In this document: positions 12,964-13,693 of the stretch, piece by piece
How the letters are laid out: each line of letters starts with the position of its first letter
Numbering within the stretch: the stretch's first letter is position 1
Assembly: GCA_005879675.1 (NCBI GenBank)
Contig: VBJE01000217.1
Span: forward strand, 1-13,693
Source of the DNA: Chloroflexota bacterium
Lineage (GTDB): Bacteria; Chloroflexota; Dormibacteria; Dormibacterales; Dormibacteraceae
Length of the DNA: 13,693 bases
Reading direction: 5' to 3'
The notes under the pieces: model-generated
Database searches by the model: none
What the model was told of the DNA's origin: nothing
The model's input: the letters and a program-made list of their open reading frames with translations, nothing else
Program-made: the position numbers and the translations under genes

Positions 12964-13693
12964 CAACCAGCCGCCGCCCCTCGTCGACTACAACCTGTTC
13001 GAGTCCGATGCCGTCCTGCGCGAGTCGCTGGAGCGCGAAGGCGGCTCCTGGGCGCACGACCTCGTCCACGATCTCGGCAGGCTGGCGGGCACGCAGCGCG
13101 CGATCGACTGGGGCTACCAGGCGAACGCGCATCCCCCGCATCTGCGGAGTCACGACCGTTTCGGCGAGCGCCTCGACGAGGTCGAGTTCCACCCCGCCTG
13201 GCATGAGCTGATGAAGATCGCGATCGGTCATGGGCTCCACGCCCTGCCGTGGCGGGAGCCTCGACCAGGGGCGCACGCTGCCAGGGCAGCGGCCTTCTAC
13301 GTCTGGTCGCAGGTCGAGGGCGGCCACGGCTGCCCCGTCTCGATGACCTATGCGGCAATCCCGACCCTGCGCAAGTCGCCCAGCCTGGCGGCGCAGTGGG
13401 AACCGCTGATCACCACGCTCGAGTACGACCCGGGCATGCGGCCGGCGGCGACGAAGAAGGGTGTCCTGGTAGGCATGGCCATGACCGAGCGCCAGGGCGG
13501 CTCCGACGTGCGCGCCAACACGACGCGCGCCGCGCCGGCGGGAACGAACGGCGAGCACCTTCTCAGCGGACAGAAATGGTTCTGCTCGGCGCCGATGAGC
13601 GACGCGTTCCTGGTCCTCGCCCAGGCTCCTGGCGGGCTGTCGTGCTTCCTGCTTCCACGCGTGCTTCCCGACGGCACCCGCAACCGTTTCCGG
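12956..13693 (+). CDS. AidB-like acyl-CoA dehydrogenase, 5' part (runs off window)
   Basis: 246 residues are visible from ATG 12956; no stop occurs before the window ends. The start PPPLVDYNLFESDAVLRE is the AidB N-terminal arm. FHPAWHELM (78-86), GLHALPWREPRPGAH (93-107) and MAMTERQGGSDVRANTT (174-190) are strongly typical; the last is the flavin-binding segment of the family. AidB of Escherichia coli is an FAD protein of the adaptive response to alkylation that binds DNA and has weak isovaleryl-CoA dehydrogenase activity. The C-terminal helical and DNA-binding part lies outside the window, so an ordinary acyl-CoA dehydrogenase role cannot be excluded. The 8-bp overlap with the F420 oxidoreductase argues for a metabolic rather than repair context here. 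I therefore do not assign the symbol aidB. Confidence 0.9.
   Translation, partial: MGSNQPPPLVDYNLFESDAVLRESLEREGGSWAHDLVHDLGRLAGTQRAIDWGYQANAHPPHLRSHDRFGERLDEVEFHPAWHELMKIAIGHGLHALPWREPRPGAHAARAAAFYVWSQVEGGHGCPVSMTYAAIPTLRKSPSLAAQWEPLITTLEYDPGMRPAATKKGVLVGMAMTERQGGSDVRANTTRAAPAGTNGEHLLSGQKWFCSAPMSDAFLVLAQAPGGLSCFLLPRVLPDGTRNRFR

Noticed and set aside
11902..12966. 354-residue minus-strand frame opposite the F420 oxidoreductase
   Set aside because: It is antisense shadow with no recognisable fold; the plus-strand family match is decisive.

Overview
This is a high-GC window, roughly two thirds G+C by eye, with strong G/C preference at third codon positions, frequent GTG and TTG starts, and several genes that have no Shine-Dalgarno sequence but a -10-like hexamer just before the start codon. 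Protein content includes an F420-type luciferase-like oxidoreductase of the Rv3520c kind, an AidB-type acyl-CoA dehydrogenase, a DtxR-length MntR and Pro-Ser-rich lipoproteins. Together these suggest an actinobacterium-like or Chloroflexota/Dormibacterota-like soil bacterium. The phylum cannot be fixed from this window alone. I see no insertion sequence, CRISPR array, phage gene or rRNA, so it reads as ordinary chromosome.

Layout. 1-851: the 3' end of a SAM methyltransferase converges on a small protein of unknown function. That small gene is divergent from an ABC exporter, and a palindrome-rich promoter region lies between them. 915-4320: the ABC exporter (permease and ATPase fused) overlaps a GT-C type membrane glycosyltransferase. 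4317-4928 (minus): a possible 60-residue Cys-containing protein lies downstream of a pterin-4a-carbinolamine dehydratase. 4961-5118: tRNA-Val(CAC) and tRNA-Glu(CTC), both with encoded CCA, followed by about 200 bp with three inverted repeats. 5320-6638: a nitronate monooxygenase is coupled by ATGA overlap to a small protein of ferredoxin-like fold pattern. 6675-9587: a secreted protein (minus) is divergent from a beta-propeller lipoprotein, which is coupled by GTGA overlap to a membrane-anchored coiled-coil protein whose reading frame is broken once near 9278.

9630-11676 is a compact manganese homeostasis operon: an operator palindrome over the start, a DtxR/MntR-family regulator with Mn-type ligands, and an NRAMP transporter. 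A small SHOCT protein (minus) follows. 11926-13693: an F420-dependent oxidoreductase overlaps by 8 bp the start of an AidB-like acyl-CoA dehydrogenase that runs off the window, suggesting a lipid or acyl-CoA redox operon.

The items most worth a second look are the frameshift in the coiled-coil surface protein, the structured region after tRNA-Glu, the Mn operator with its metal-ligand signature, the operator between the small unknown gene and the ABC exporter, and the small Cys protein. I found no clear sign of a wholly new multi-gene system. The surface-protein cassette at 6675-9587 and the nitronate monooxygenase partner are the best candidates for uncharacterised function.
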